Origin: Sipunculus nudus
Taxonomy: Eukaryota > Annelida > Sipuncula > Golfingiida > Sipunculidae
DNA length: 64,000 bases
Direction of reading: 5' to 3'
Assembly: GCA_026874595.1 (NCBI GenBank)
Contig: CM049314.1
Coordinates: forward strand, 13,756,729 to 13,820,728
Shown here piece after piece: positions 14,062-29,582 of the stretch. The stretch's first letter is position 1, and every line of letters begins with the position of its first letter. Position numbers and translations under genes: made by a program. The notes beneath the pieces were generated by a model. The model had not been told where the DNA came from. It saw only the letters and a program-made list of their open reading frames with translations, and did not search any database.

Positions 14062-17000
14062 ATGATAAAGAACCATACAACATACCATGGTGAGCCTGAT
14101 TATCTGACAAAGATAAAGAACAATACAACCTACCATGGTGAGTCTGATTATGTAACAATGATAAAGAACCATACAACATACCATGGTGAGCCTAATTATC
14201 TAACAATGATAAAGAACCATACAACATATACCATGGTGAGACTGATTATCTAACAATGATAAAGAACCATACAACATACCATGGTGAGCCTGATCATCTA
14301 ACAATGATAAAGAACCATACAACATATACCATGGTGAGCCTGATTATCTAAGAATGATAAAGAACCATACAACATATACCATGGTGAGACTGATTATCTA
14401 ACAATGATAAAGAACCATACAACATATACCATGGTGAGACTGATTATCTAACAATGATAAAGAACCATACAACCTACCATGGTGAGCCTGATTATCTAAC
14501 AATGATAAAGAACCATACAACATACCATGGTGAGCCTGATTATCTAACAATGATAAAGAACCATACAACATATACCATGGTGAGACTGATTATCTAACAA
14601 AGATAAAGAACCATACAACATACACCATGGTGAGACTGATTATCTAACAATGATAAAGAACCATACAACATATACCATGGTGAGACTGATTATCTAACAA
14701 TGATAAAGAAGCATACAACATACCGTGGTGAGCCTGATTATCTAACAATGATAAAGAACCATACAACATATACCATGGTGAGACTGATTATATAACAATG
14801 ATAAAGAACCATACAACATATACCATGGTGAGACTGATTATCTAACAATTATAAAGAACCATACAACCTACCATGGTGAGCCTGATTATCTAACAATGAT
14901 AAAGAACCATACAACATACCATGGTGAGCCTGATTATCTAACAATGATAAAGAACCATACAACCTACCATGGTGAGCCTGATTATCTAACAATGATAAAG
15001 AACCATACAACATACCATGGTGAGACTGATTATCTAACAATGATAAAGAACCATACAACCTACCATGGTAGGACTGATTATCTAACAATGATAAAGAACC
15101 ATACAACCTACCATGGTGAGCCTAATTATCTAACAATGATAAAGAACCATACAACATATACCATGGTGAGACTGATTATCTAACAATAATAAAGAACCAT
15201 ACAACATACCATGGTGAGCCTGATTATCTAACAATGATAAAGAACCATACAACATACCATGGTGAGCCTGATTATCTAACAATGATAAAGAAGCATACAA
15301 CATACCATGGTGAGACTGATTATCTAACAATGATAAAGAACCATACAACATAGACCATGGTGGGACTGATTATCTAACAATGATAAAGAAGCATACAACA
15401 TACCATGGTGAGCCTGATTATCTAACAATGATAAAGAACCATACAACATACCATGGTGAGACTGATTATCTAACAATGATAAAGAACCATACAACATACC
15501 ATTGTGAGACTGATTATCTAACAATGATAAAGAACCATACAACATATACCATGGTGAGACTGATTATCTAACAATGATAAAGAACCATACAACATATCAT
15601 GGTGAGACTGATTATCTAACAATGATAAAGAACCATACAACATATACCATGGTGAGACTGATTATCTAACAATGATAAAGAAGCATACAACATACCATGG
15701 TGAGCCGGATTATCTAACAATTATAAAGAACCATACAACATACCATGGTGAGCCTGATTATCTAACAATGATAAAGAACCATACAACATACCATGGTGAG
15801 CCTGATTATTTAACAATGATAAAGAACCATACAACATATACCATGGTGAGACTGATTATCTAACAATGATAAAGAAGCATACAACATACCATGGTGAGCA
15901 TGATTATCTAACAATGATAAAGAACTATACAACATACCATGGTGAGACTGATTATCTAACAATGATAAAGAACCATACAACATATACCATGGTGAGACTG
16001 ATTATCTAACAATGATAAAGAAGCATACAACATACCATGGTGAGCCTGATTATCTAACAATGATAAAGAACCATACAACATACCATGGTGAGACTGATTA
16101 TCTAACAATGATAAAGAACCATTCAACATACCATGGTGAGACTGATTATCTAACAATGATAAAGAACCATACAACATATACCATGATGAGACTGATTATC
16201 TAACAATGATAAAGAAGCATACAACATACCATGGTGAGCCTGATTATCTAACAATGATAAAGAACCATAAAACATACTATGGTGAGACTGATTATCTAAC
16301 AATGATAAAGAACCATACAACATACCATGGTGAGACTGAATATCTAACAATGATAAAGAACCATACAACATATACCATCGTGAGACTGATTATCTAACAA
16401 TGATAAAGAACCATACAACATACCATGGTGAGCCGGATTATCTAACAATTATAAAGAACCATACAACATACCATGGTGAGCCTGATTATCTAACAATGAT
16501 AAAGAACTAAACAACATACCATGGTGAGCCTGATTATCTAACAATGATAAAGAACCATACAACATATACCATGGTGAGACTGATTATCTAACAATGATAA
16601 AGAACCATACAACATACCATGGTGAGCCTGATTATCTAACAATGATAAAGAAGCATACAACATACCGTGGTGAGCCTGATTATCTAACAATGATAAAGAA
16701 CCATACAACCTACCATGGTGAGCCTGATTATCTAACAATAATAAAGAACCATACAACATACCATGGTGAGCCTGATTATCTCACAATGATAAAGAACCAT
16801 ACAACCTACCATGGTGAGCCTGATTATCTAACAATTATAAAGAAGCATACAACATACCATGGTGAGACTGATTATCTAACAATGATAAAGAACCATACAA
16901 CCTACCATGGTGAGCCTGATTATCTAACAATTATAAAGAACCATACAACCTACCATGGTGAGCCTGATTATCTAACAATGATAAAGAAGCATACAACATA

Positions 17001-17750
17001 CCACGGTGAGACTGATTATCTAACAATTATAAAGAAGCATACAACCTACCATGCTGAGCCTGATTATCTAACAATTATAAAGAAGCATACAACATACCAT
17101 GGTGAGCCTGATTATCTAACAATGATAAAGAACCATACAACATACCATGGTGAGCCTGATTATCTAACAATTATAAAGAAGCATACAACCTACCATGGTC
17201 AGCCTGATTATCTAACAATTATAAAGAACCATACAACATACCATGGTGAGCCTGATTATCTAACAATGATAAAGAACCATACAATATACCATGGTGAGCC
17301 TGATTATCTAACAATTATAAAGAACCATACAACATATACCATGGTGAGCCTGATTATCTAACAATGATAAAGAACCATACAACATACCATGGTGAGCCTG
17401 ATTATCTAACAATGATAAAGAAGCATACAACATACCATGGTGAGCCTGATTATCTAACAATGATAAAGAACCATACAACATACCATGGTGAGACTGATTA
17501 TCTAACAATGATAAAGAAGCATACAACATACCATGGTAAGACTGATTATCTAACAATTATAAAGAAGCCTACAACATACCATGGTGAGCCTGATTATCTA
17601 ACAATTATAAAGAACCATACAACATACCATGGTGAGCCTGATTATCTAACAATGATAAAGAACCATACAACATACCATGGTGAGCCTGATTATCTAACAA
17701 TAATAAAGAACCATACAACATAAACCATGATGAGACTGATTATCTAACAA
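14062..17750. repeat. Higher-order repeat copy C
   Basis: Third copy. Landmarks at 15324, 15672, 16012 and 16594 lie 3,690 bp from those of copy B. One 48-bp unit is missing near 17.2 kb. A further, shortened copy follows (14896 corresponds to 18092, offset 3,196). Confidence 0.8.
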
Positions 17751-19250
17751 TGGTAAAGAACCATACAATATACCATAGTGAGCATGATTATCTAACAATG
17801 ACAAAGAACCATACAACATACCATGGTGAGACTGATTATCTAACAATGATAAAGAACCATACAACATATACCATGGTGAGACTGATTATCTAACAATGAT
17901 AAAGAAGCATACAACATACCGTGGTGAGCCTGATTATCTAACAATGATAAAGAACCATACAACATATACCATGGTGAGACTGATTATCTAACAATGATAA
18001 AGAACCATACAACATATACCATGGTGAGACTGATTATCTAACAATTATAAAGAACCATACAATCTACCATGGTGAGCCTGATTATCTAACAATGATAAAG
18101 AACCATACAACATACCATGGTGAGCCTGATTATCTAACAATGATAAAGAACCATACAACCTACCATGGTGAGCCTGATTATCTAACAATGATAAAGAACC
18201 ATACAACATACCATGGTGAGACTGATTATCTAACAATGATAAAGAACCATACAACCTACCATGGTGAGACTGATTATCTAACAATGATAAAGAACCATAC
18301 AACCTACCATGGTGAGCCTAATTATCTAACAATGATAAAGAACCATACAACATATACCATGGTGAGACTGATTATCTAACAATAATAAAGAACCATACAA
18401 CATACCATGGTGAGCCTGATTATCTAACAATGATAAAGAACCATACAACATACCATGGTGAGCCTGATTATCTAACAATGATAAAGAAGCATACAACATA
18501 CCATGGTGAGACTGATTATCTAACAATGATAAAGAACCATACAACATAGACCATGGTGGGACTGATTATCTAACAATGATAAAGAAACATACAACATACC
18601 ATGGTGAGCCTGATTATCTAACAATGATAAAGAACCATACAACATACCATGGTGAGACTGATTATCTAACAATGATAAAGAACCATACAACATACCATGG
18701 TGAGCCGGATTATCTAACAATTATAAAGAACCATACAACATACCATGGTGAGCCTGATTATCTAACAATGATAAAGAACTAAACAACATACCATGGTGAG
18801 CCTGATTATCTAACAATGATAAAGAACCATACAACATAAACCATGGTGAGACTGATTATCTAACAATGATAAAGAACCATACAACATACCATGGTGAGCC
18901 TGATTATCTAACAATGATAAAGAAGCATCCAACATACCGTGGTGAGCCTGATTATCTAACAATGATAAAGAACCATACAACCTACCATGGTGAGCCTGAT
19001 TATCTAACAATTATAAAGAACCATACAACATACCATGGTGAGCCTGATTATCTAACAATGATAAAGAACCATACAACCTACCATGGTGAGCCTGATTATA
19101 TAACAATTATAAAGAAGCATACAACATACCATGGTGAGCCTGATTATCTAACAATGATAAAGAACCATACAACCTACCATGGTGAGCCTGATTATCTAAC
19201 AATTATAAAGAACCATACAACCTACCATGGTGAGCCTGATTATCTAACAA
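15672..19250. repeat. Source block of the 5,272-bp-offset duplication
   Basis: Landmarks at 15672, 16012, 16206, 16594, 17364, 18092, 18576 and 18866 all recur exactly 5,272 bp downstream. Rare point variants are shared, for example CCACGG at 17002 and 22274 and a GACAAAG unit at about 17800 and 23072, so the duplication is recent. Confidence 0.85.
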
Positions 19251-20310
19251 TGATAAAGAAGCATACAACATACCATGGTGAGCCTGATTATCTAACAATG
19301 ATACAGAACCATACAACATACCATGGTGAGACTGATTATCTAACAATGATAAAGAACCATACAACCTACCATGGTGAGACTGATTATCTAACAATGATAA
19401 AGAACCATACAACCTACCATGGTGAGCCTAATTATCTAACAATGATAAAGAACCATACAACATATACCATGGTGAGACTGATTATCTAACAATAATAAAG
19501 AACCATACAACATACCATGGTGAGCCTGATTATCTAACAATGATAAAGAACCATACAACATACCATGGTGAGCCTGATTATCTAACAATGATAAAGAAGC
19601 ATACAACATACCATGGTGAGACTGATTATCTAACAATGATAAAGAACCATACAACATAGACCATGGTGGGACTGATTATCTAACAATGATAAAGAAACAT
19701 ACAACATACCATGGTGAGCCTGATTATCTAACAATGATAAAGAACCATACAACATACCATGGTGAGACTGATTATCTAACAATGATAAAGAACCATACAA
19801 CATACCATGGTGAGCCGGATTATCTAACAATTATAAAGAACCATACAACATACCATGGTGAGCCTGATTATCTAACAATGATAAAGAACTAAACAACATA
19901 CCATGGTGAGCCTGATTATCTAACAATGATAAAGAACCATACAACATATACCATGGTGAGACTGATTATCTAACAATGATAAAGAACCATACAACATACC
20001 ATGGTGAGCCTGATTATCTAACAATGATAAAGAAGCATCCAACATACCGTGGTGAGCCTGATTATCTAACAATGATAAAGAACCATACAACCTACCATGG
20101 TGAGCCTGATTATCTAACAATTATAAAGAACCATACAACATACCATGGTGAGCCTGATTATCTAACAATGATAAAGAACCATACAACCTACCATGGTGAG
20201 CCTGATTATCTAACAATTATAAAGAAGCATACAACATACCATGGTGAGCCTGATTATCTAACAATGATAAAGAACCATACAACCTACCATGGTGAGCCTG
20301 ATTATCTAAC
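18326..20310. repeat. 1,110-bp tandem higher-order repeat
   Basis: Landmarks at 18326, 18520, 18576 and 18866 recur 1,110 bp later at 19436, 19630, 19686 and 19976. The same block appears again near 23.6-24.3, 25.2-25.9 and 27.8-28.5 kb. Confidence 0.85.
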
Positions 20311-20943
20311 AATTATAAAGAACCATACAACCTACCATGGTGAGCCTGATTATCTAACAATGATAAAGAAGCATACAACATACCATGGTGAGACTGATTA
20401 TCTAACAATTATAAAGAAGCATACAACCTACCATGCTGAGCCTGATTATCTAACAATGATAAAGAACCATACAACATATACCATGGTGAGACTGATTATC
20501 TAACAATGATAAAGAAGCATACAACATACCATGGTGAGCCGGATTATCTAACAATTATAAAGAACCATACAACATACCATGGTGAGCCTGATTATCTAAC
20601 AATGATAAAGAACCATACAACATACCATGGTGAGCCTGATTATTTAACAATGATAAAGAACCATACAACATATACCATGGTGAGACTGATTATCTAACAA
20701 TGATAAAGAAGCATACAACATACCATGGTGAGCATGATTATCTAACAATGATAAAGAACTATACAACATACCATGGTGAGACTGATTATCTAACAATGAT
20801 AAAGAACCATACAACATATACCATGGTGAGACTGATTATCTAACAATGATAAAGAAGCATACAACATACCATGGTGAGACTGATTATCTAACAATGATAA
20901 AGAACCATACAACATATACCATGGTGAGACTGATTATCTAACA

Positions 20944-23900
20944 ATGATAAAGAAGCATACAACATACCATGGTGAGCCGGATTATCTAACAATTATAAAG
21001 AACCATACAACATACCATGGTGAGCCTGATTATCTAACAATGATAAAGAACCATACAACATACCATGGTGAGCCTGATTATTTAACAATGATAAAGAACC
21101 ATACAACATATACCATGGTGAGACTGATTATCTAACAATGATAAAGAAGCATACAACATACCATGGTGAGCATGATTATCTAACAATGATAAAGAACTAT
21201 ACAACATACCATGGTGAGACTGATTATCTAACAATGATAAAGAACCATACAACATATACCATGGTGAGACTGATTATCTAACAATGATAAAGAAGCATAC
21301 AACATACCATGGTGAGCCTGATTATCTAACAATGATAAAGAACCATACAACCTACCATGGTGAGACTGATTATCTAACAATGATAAAGAACCATTCAACA
21401 TACCATGGTGAGACTGATTATCTAACAATGATAAAGAACCATACAACATATACCATGATGAGACTGATTATCTAACAATGATAAAGAAGCATACAACATA
21501 CCATGGTGAGCCTGATTATCTAACAATGATAAAGAACCATAAAACATACTATGGTGAGACTGATTATCTAACAATGATAAAGAACCATACAACATACCAT
21601 GGTGAGACTGAATATCTAACAATGATAAAGAACCATACAACATATACCATCGTGAGACTGATTATCTAACAATGATAAAGAACCATACAACATACCATGG
21701 TGAGCCGGATTATCTAACAATTATAAAGAACCATACAACATACCATGGTGAGCCTGATTATCTAACAATGATAAAGAACTAAACAACATACCATGGTGAG
21801 CCTGATTATCTAACAATGATAAAGAACCATACAACATATACCATGGTGAGACTGATTATCTAACAATGATAAAGAACCATACAACATACCATGGTGAGCC
21901 TGATTATCTAACAATGATAAAGAAGCATACAACATACCGTGGTGAGCCTGATTATCTAACAATGATAAAGAACCATACAACCTACCATGGTGAGCCTGAT
22001 TATCTAACAATAATAAAGAACCATACAACATACCATGGTGAGCCTGATTATCTCACAATGATAAAGAACCATACAACCTACCATGGTGAGCCTGATTATC
22101 TAACAATTATAAAGAAGCATACAACATACCATGGTGAGACTGATTATCTAACAATGATAAAGAACCATACAACCTACCATGGTGAGCCTGATTATCTAAC
22201 AATTATAAAGAACCATACAACCTACCATGGTGAGCCTGATTATCTAACAATGATAAAGAAGCATACAACATACCACGGTGAGACTGATTATCTAACAATT
22301 ATAAAGAAGCATACAACCTACCATGCTGAGCCTGATTATCTAACAATTATAAAGAAGCATACAACATACCATGGTGAGCCTGATTATCTAACAATGATAA
22401 AGAACCATACAACATACCATGGTGAGCCTGATTATCTAACAATTATAAAGAAGCATACAACCTACCATGGTCAGCCTGATTATCTAACAATTATAAAGAA
22501 CCATACAACATACCATGGTGAGCCTGATTATCTAACAATGATAAAGAACCATACAATATACCATGGTGAGCCTGATTATCTAACAATTATAAAGAACTAT
22601 ACAACATATACCATGGTGAGCCTGATTATCTAACAATGATAAAGAACCATACAACATACCATGGTGAGCCTGATTATCTAACAATGATAAAGAAGCATAC
22701 AACATACCATGGTGAGCCTGATTATCTAACAATGATAAAGAACCATACAACATACCATGGTGAGACTGATTATCTAACAATGATAAAGAAGCATACAACA
22801 TACCATGGTAAGACTGATTATCTAACAATTATAAAGAAGCCTACAACATACCATGGTGAGCCTGATTATCTAACAATTATAAAGAACCATACAACATACC
22901 ATGGTGAGCCTGATTATCTAACAATGATAAAGAACCATACAACATACCATGGTGAGCCTGATTATCTAACAATAATAAAGAACCATACAACATAAACCAT
23001 GATGAGACTGATTATCTAACAATGGTAAAGAACCATACAACATACCATAGTGAGCATGATTATCTAACAATGACAAAGAACCATACAACATACCATGGTG
23101 AGACTGATTATCTAACAATGATAAAGAACCATACAACATATACCATGGTGAGACTGATTATCTAACAATGATAAAGAAGCATACAACATACCGTGGTGAG
23201 CCTGATTATCTAACAATGATAAAGAACCATACAACATATACCATGGTGAGACTGATTATCTAACAATGATAAAGAACCATACAACATATACCATGGTGAG
23301 ACTGATTATCTAACAATTATAAAGAACCATACAATCTACCATGGTGAGCCTGATTATCTAACAATGATAAAGAACCATACAACATACCATGGTGAGCCTG
23401 ATTATCTAACAATGATAAAGAACCATACAACCTACCATGGTGAGCCTGATTATCTAACAATGATAAAGAACCATACAACATACCATGGTGAGACTGATTA
23501 TCTAACAATGATAAAGAACCATACAACCTACCATGGTGAGACTGATTATCTAACAATGATAAAGAACCATACAACCTACCATGGTGAGCCTAATTATCTA
23601 ACAATGATAAAGAACCATACAACATATACCATGGTGAGACTGATTATCTAACAATAATAAAGAACCATACAACATACCATGGTGAGCCTGATTATCTAAC
23701 AATGATAAAGAACCATACAACATACCATGGTGAGCCTGATTATCTAACAATGATAAAGAAGCATACAACATACCATGGTGAGACTGATTATCTAACAATG
23801 ATAAAGAACCATACAACATAGACCATGGTGGGACTGATTATCTAACAATGATAAAGAAACATACAACATACCATGGTGAGCCTGATTATCTAACAATGAT

Positions 23901-24520
23901 AAAGAACCATACAACATACCATGGTGAGACTGATTATCTAACAATGATAAAGAACCATACAACATACCATGGTGAGCCGGATTATCTAACAATTATAAAG
24001 AACCATACAACATACCATGGTGAGCCTGATTATCTAACAATGATAAAGAACTAAACAACATACCATGGTGAGCCTGATTATCTAACAATGATAAAGAACC
24101 ATACAACATATACCATGGTGAGACTGATTATCTAACAATGATAAAGAACCATACAACATACCATGGTGAGCCTGATTATCTAACAATGATAAAGAAGCAT
24201 CCAACATACCGTGGTGAGCCTGATTATCTAACAATGATAAAGAACCATACAACCTACCATGGTGAGCCTGATTATCTAACAATTATAAAGAACCATACAA
24301 CATACCATGGTGAGCCTGATTATCTAACAATGATAAAGAACCATACAACCTACCATGGTGAGCCTGATTATATAACAATTATAAAGAAGCATACAACATA
24401 CCATGGTGAGCCTGATTATCTAACAATGATAAAGAACCATACAACCTACCATGGTGAGCCTGATTATCTAACAATTATAAAGAACCATACAACCTACCAT
24501 GGTGAGCCTGATTATCTAAC
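20944..24520. repeat. Second copy of the 5,272-bp-offset duplication
   Basis: Matches 15672-19250 almost base for base where compared. Sparse differences include AACTAT for AACCAT at about 22595 and one base near 23040. The two copies diverge in unit order after about 24.5 kb. Confidence 0.85.
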
Positions 24521-24908
24521 AATGATAAAGAAGCATACAACATACCATGGTGAGACTGATTATCTAACAATTATAAAGAAGCATACAACCTATCATGCTG
24601 AGCCTGATTATCTAACAATTATAAAGAAGCATACAACATACCATGGTGAGCCTGATTATCTAACAATTATAAAGAAGCATACAACATACCATGGTGAGCC
24701 TGATTATCTAACAATGATAAAGAACCATACAACCTACCATGGTGAGCCTGATTATCTAACAATTATAAAGAACCATACAACATACCATGGTGAGCCTGAT
24801 TATCTAACAATGATAAAGAACCATACAACATACCATGGTGAGCCTGATTATCTAACAATTATAAAGAACCATACAACATATACCATGGTGAGCCTGATTA
24901 TCTAACAA

Positions 24909-27900
24909 TTATAATGAACCATACAACCTACCATGGTGAGCCTGATTATCTAACAATGATAAAGAACTATACAACATACCATGGTGAGCCTGATTATCTA
25001 ACAATGATAAAGAACCATACAACCTACCATGGTGAGCCTGATTATCTAACAATGATACAGAACCATACAACATACCATGGTGAGACTGATTATCTAACAA
25101 TGATAAAGAACCATACAACCTACCATGGTGAGACTGATTATCTAACAATGATAAAGAACCATACAACCTACCATGGTGAGCCTAATTATCTAACAATGAT
25201 AAAGAACCATACAACATATACCATGGTGAGACTGATTATCTAACAATAATAAAGAACCATACAACATACCATGGTGAGCCTGATTATCTAACAATGATAA
25301 AGAACCATACAACATACCATGGTGAGCCTGATTATCTAACAATGATAAAGAAGCATACAACATACCATGGTGAGACTGATTATCTAACAATGATAAAGAA
25401 CCATACAACATAGACCATGGTGGGACTGATTATCTAACAATGATAAAGAAACATACAACATACCATGGTGAGCCTGATTATCTAACAATGATAAAGAACC
25501 ATACAACATACCATGGTGAGACTGATTATCTAACAATGATAAAGAACCATACAACATACCATGGTGAGCCGGATTATCTAACAATTATAAAGAACCATAC
25601 AACATACCATGGTGAGCCTGATTATCTAACAATGATAAAGAACTAAACAACATACCATGGTGAGCCTGATTATCTAACAATGATAAAGAACCATACAACA
25701 TATACCATGGTGAGACTGATTATCTAACAATGATAAAGAACCATACAACATACCATGGTGAGCCTGATTATCTAACAATGATAAAGAAGCATCCAACATA
25801 CCGTGGTGAGCCTGATTATCTAACAATGATAAAGAACCATACAACCTACCATGGTGAGCCTGATTATCTAACAATTATAAAGAACCATACAACATACCAT
25901 GGTGAGCCTGATTATCTAACAATGATAAAGAACCATACAACCTACCATGGTGAGCCTGATTATCTAACAATTATAAAGAAGCATACAACATACCATGGTG
26001 AGCCTGATTATCTAACAATGATAAAGAACCATACAACCTACCATGGTGAGCCTGATTATCTAACAATTATAAAGAACCATACAACCTACCATGGTGAGCC
26101 TGATTATCTAACAATGATAAAGAAGCATACAACATACCATGGTGAGACTGATTATCTAACAATTATAAAGAAGCATACAACCTACCATGCTGAGCCTGAT
26201 TATCTAACAATTATAAAGAAGCATACAACATACCATGGTGAGCCTGATTATCTAACAATGATAAAGAACCATACAACATACCATGGTGAGCCTGATTATC
26301 TAACAATTATAAAGAAGCATACAACATACCATGGTGAGCCTGATTATCTAACAATGATAAAGAACCATACAACCTACCATGGTGAGCCTGATTATCTAAC
26401 AATTATAAAGAACCATACAACATACCATGGTGAGCCTGATTATCTAACAATGATAAAGAACCATACAACATACCATGGTGAGCCTGATTATCTAACAATT
26501 ATAAAGAACCATACAACATACCATGGTGAGCCTGATTATCTAACAATGATAAAGAAGCATACAACATACCATGGTGAGCCTGATTATCTAACAATGATAA
26601 AGAAGCATACAACATACCATGGTGAGACTGATTATCTAACAATGATAAAGAAGCATACAACATACCATGGTAAGACTGATTATCTAACAATTATAAAGAA
26701 GCCTACAACATACCATGGTGAGCCTGATTATCTAACAATTATAAAGAACCATACAACATACCATGGTGAGCCTGATTATCTAACAATGATAAAGAACCAT
26801 ACAACATACCATGGTGAGCCTGATTATCTAACAATAATAAAGAACCATACAACATAAACCATGGTGAGACTGATTATCTAACAATGGTAAAGAAGCATAC
26901 AACATACCATGGTGAGCATGATTATCTAACAATGATAAAGAACCATACAACATACCATGGTGAGACTGATTATCTAACAATTATAAAGAAGCATACAACC
27001 TACCATGCTGAGCCTGATTATCTAACAATTATAAAGAAGCATACAACATACCATGGTGAGCCTGATTATCTAACAATTATAAAGAAGCATACAACATACC
27101 ATGGTGAGCCTGATTATCTAACAATGATAAAGAACCATACAACCTACCATGGTGAGCCTGATTATCTAACAATGATAAAGAAGCATACAACATACCATGG
27201 TGAGACTGATTATCTAACAATTATAAAGAAGCATACAACCTACCACGCTGAGCCTGATTATCTAACAATTATAAAGAAGCATACAACATACCATGGTGAG
27301 CCTGATTATCTAACAATTATAAAGAAGCATACAACATACCATGGTGAGCCTGATTATCTAACAATGATAAAGAACCATACAACCTACCATGGTGAGCCTG
27401 ATTATCTAACAATTATAAAGAACCATACAACATACCATGGTGAGCCTGATTATCTAACAATGATAAAGAACCATACAACATACCATGGTGAGCCTGATTA
27501 TCTAACAATTATAAAGAACCATACAACATATACCATGGTGAGCCTGATTATCTAACAATTATAATGAACCATACAACCTACCATGGTGAGCCTGATTATC
27601 TAACAATGATAAAGAACCATACAACATACCATGGTGAGCCTGATTATCTAACAATGATAAAGAACCATACAACCTACCATGGTGAGCCTGATTATCTAAC
27701 AATGATACAGAACCATACAACATACCATGGTGAGACTGATTATCTAACAATGATAAAGAACCATACAACCTACCATGGTGAGACTGATTATCTAACAATG
27801 ATAAAGAACCATACAACCTACCATGGTGAGCCTAATTATCTAACAATGATAAAGAACCATACAACATATACCATGGTGAGACTGATTATCTAACAATAAT

Positions 27901-29582
27901 AAAGAACCATACAACATACCATGGTGAGCCTGATTATCTAACAATGATAAAGAACCATACAACATACCATGGTGAGCCTGATTATCTAACAATGATAAAG
28001 AAGCATACAACATACCATGGTGAGACTGATTATCTAACAATGATAAAGAACCATACAACATAGACCATGGTGGGACTGATTATCTAACAATGATAAAGAA
28101 ACATACAACATACCATGGTGAGCCTGATTATCTAACAATGATAAAGAACCATACAACATACCATGGTGAGACTGATTATCTAACAATGATAAAGAACCAT
28201 ACAACATACCATGGTGAGCCGGATTATCTAACAATTATAAAGAACCATACAACATACCATGGTGAGCCTGATTATCTAACAATGATAAAGAACTAAACAA
28301 CATACCATGGTGAGCCTGATTATCTAACAATGATAAAGAACCATACAACATATACCATGGTGAGACTGATTATCTAACAATGATAAAGAACCATACAACA
28401 TACCATGGTGAGCCTGATTATCTAACAATGATAAAGAAGCATCCAACATACCGTGGTGAGCCTGATTATCTAACAATGATAAAGAACCATACAACCTACC
28501 ATGGTGAGCCTGATTATCTAACAATTATAAAGAACCATACAACATACCATGGTGAGCCTGATTATCTAACAATGATAAAGAACCATACAACCTACCATGG
28601 TGAGCCTGATTATCTAACAATTATAAAGAAGCATACAACATACCATGGTGAGCCTGATTATCTAACAATGATAAAGAACCATACAACCTACCATGGTGAG
28701 CCTGATTATCTAACAATTATAAAGAACCATACAACCTACCATGGTGAGCCTGATTATCTAACAATGATAAAGAAGCATACAACATACCATGGTGAGACTG
28801 ATTATCTAACAATTATAAAGAAGCATACAACCTACCATGCTGAGCCTGATTATCTAACAATTATAAAGAAGCATACAACATACCATGGTGAGCCTGATTA
28901 TCTAACAATGATAAAGAACCATACAACATACCATGGTGAGCCTGATTATCTAACAATTATAAAGAAGCATACAACATACCATGGTGAGCCTGATTATCTA
29001 ACAATGATAAAGAACCATACAACCTACCATGGTGAGCCTGATTATCTAACAATTATAAAGAACCATACAACATACCATGGTGAGCCTGATTATCTAACAA
29101 TGATAAAGAACCATACAACATACCATGGTGAGCCTGATTATCTAACAATTATAAAGAACCATACAACATACCATGGTGAGCCTGATTATCTAACAATGAT
29201 AAAGAAGCATACAACATACCATGGTGAGCCTGATTATCTAACAATGATAAAGAACCATACAACATACCATGGTGAGACTGATTATCTAACAATGATAAAG
29301 AAGCATACAACATACCATGGTAAGACTGATTATCTAACAATTATAAAGAAGCCTACAACATACCATGGTGAGCCTGATTATCTAACAATTATAAAGAACC
29401 ATACAACATACCATGGTGAGCCTGATTATCTAACAATGATAAAGAACCATACAACATACCATGGTGAGCCTGATTATCTAACAATAATAAAGAGCCATAC
29501 AACATAAACCATGGTGAGACTGATTATCTAACAATGGTAAAGAAGCATACAACATACCATGGTGAGCATGATTATCTAACAA
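24909..29582. repeat. 2,650-bp tandem higher-order repeat, two copies
   Basis: Landmarks at 24914, 25190, 25440, 25730, 26499 and 26884 recur exactly 2,650 bp downstream at 27564, 27840, 28090, 28380, 29149 and 29534. Each copy holds a 375-codon uninterrupted frame (25730-26857 and 28380-29507) that is nearly identical between copies. Confidence 0.87.
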
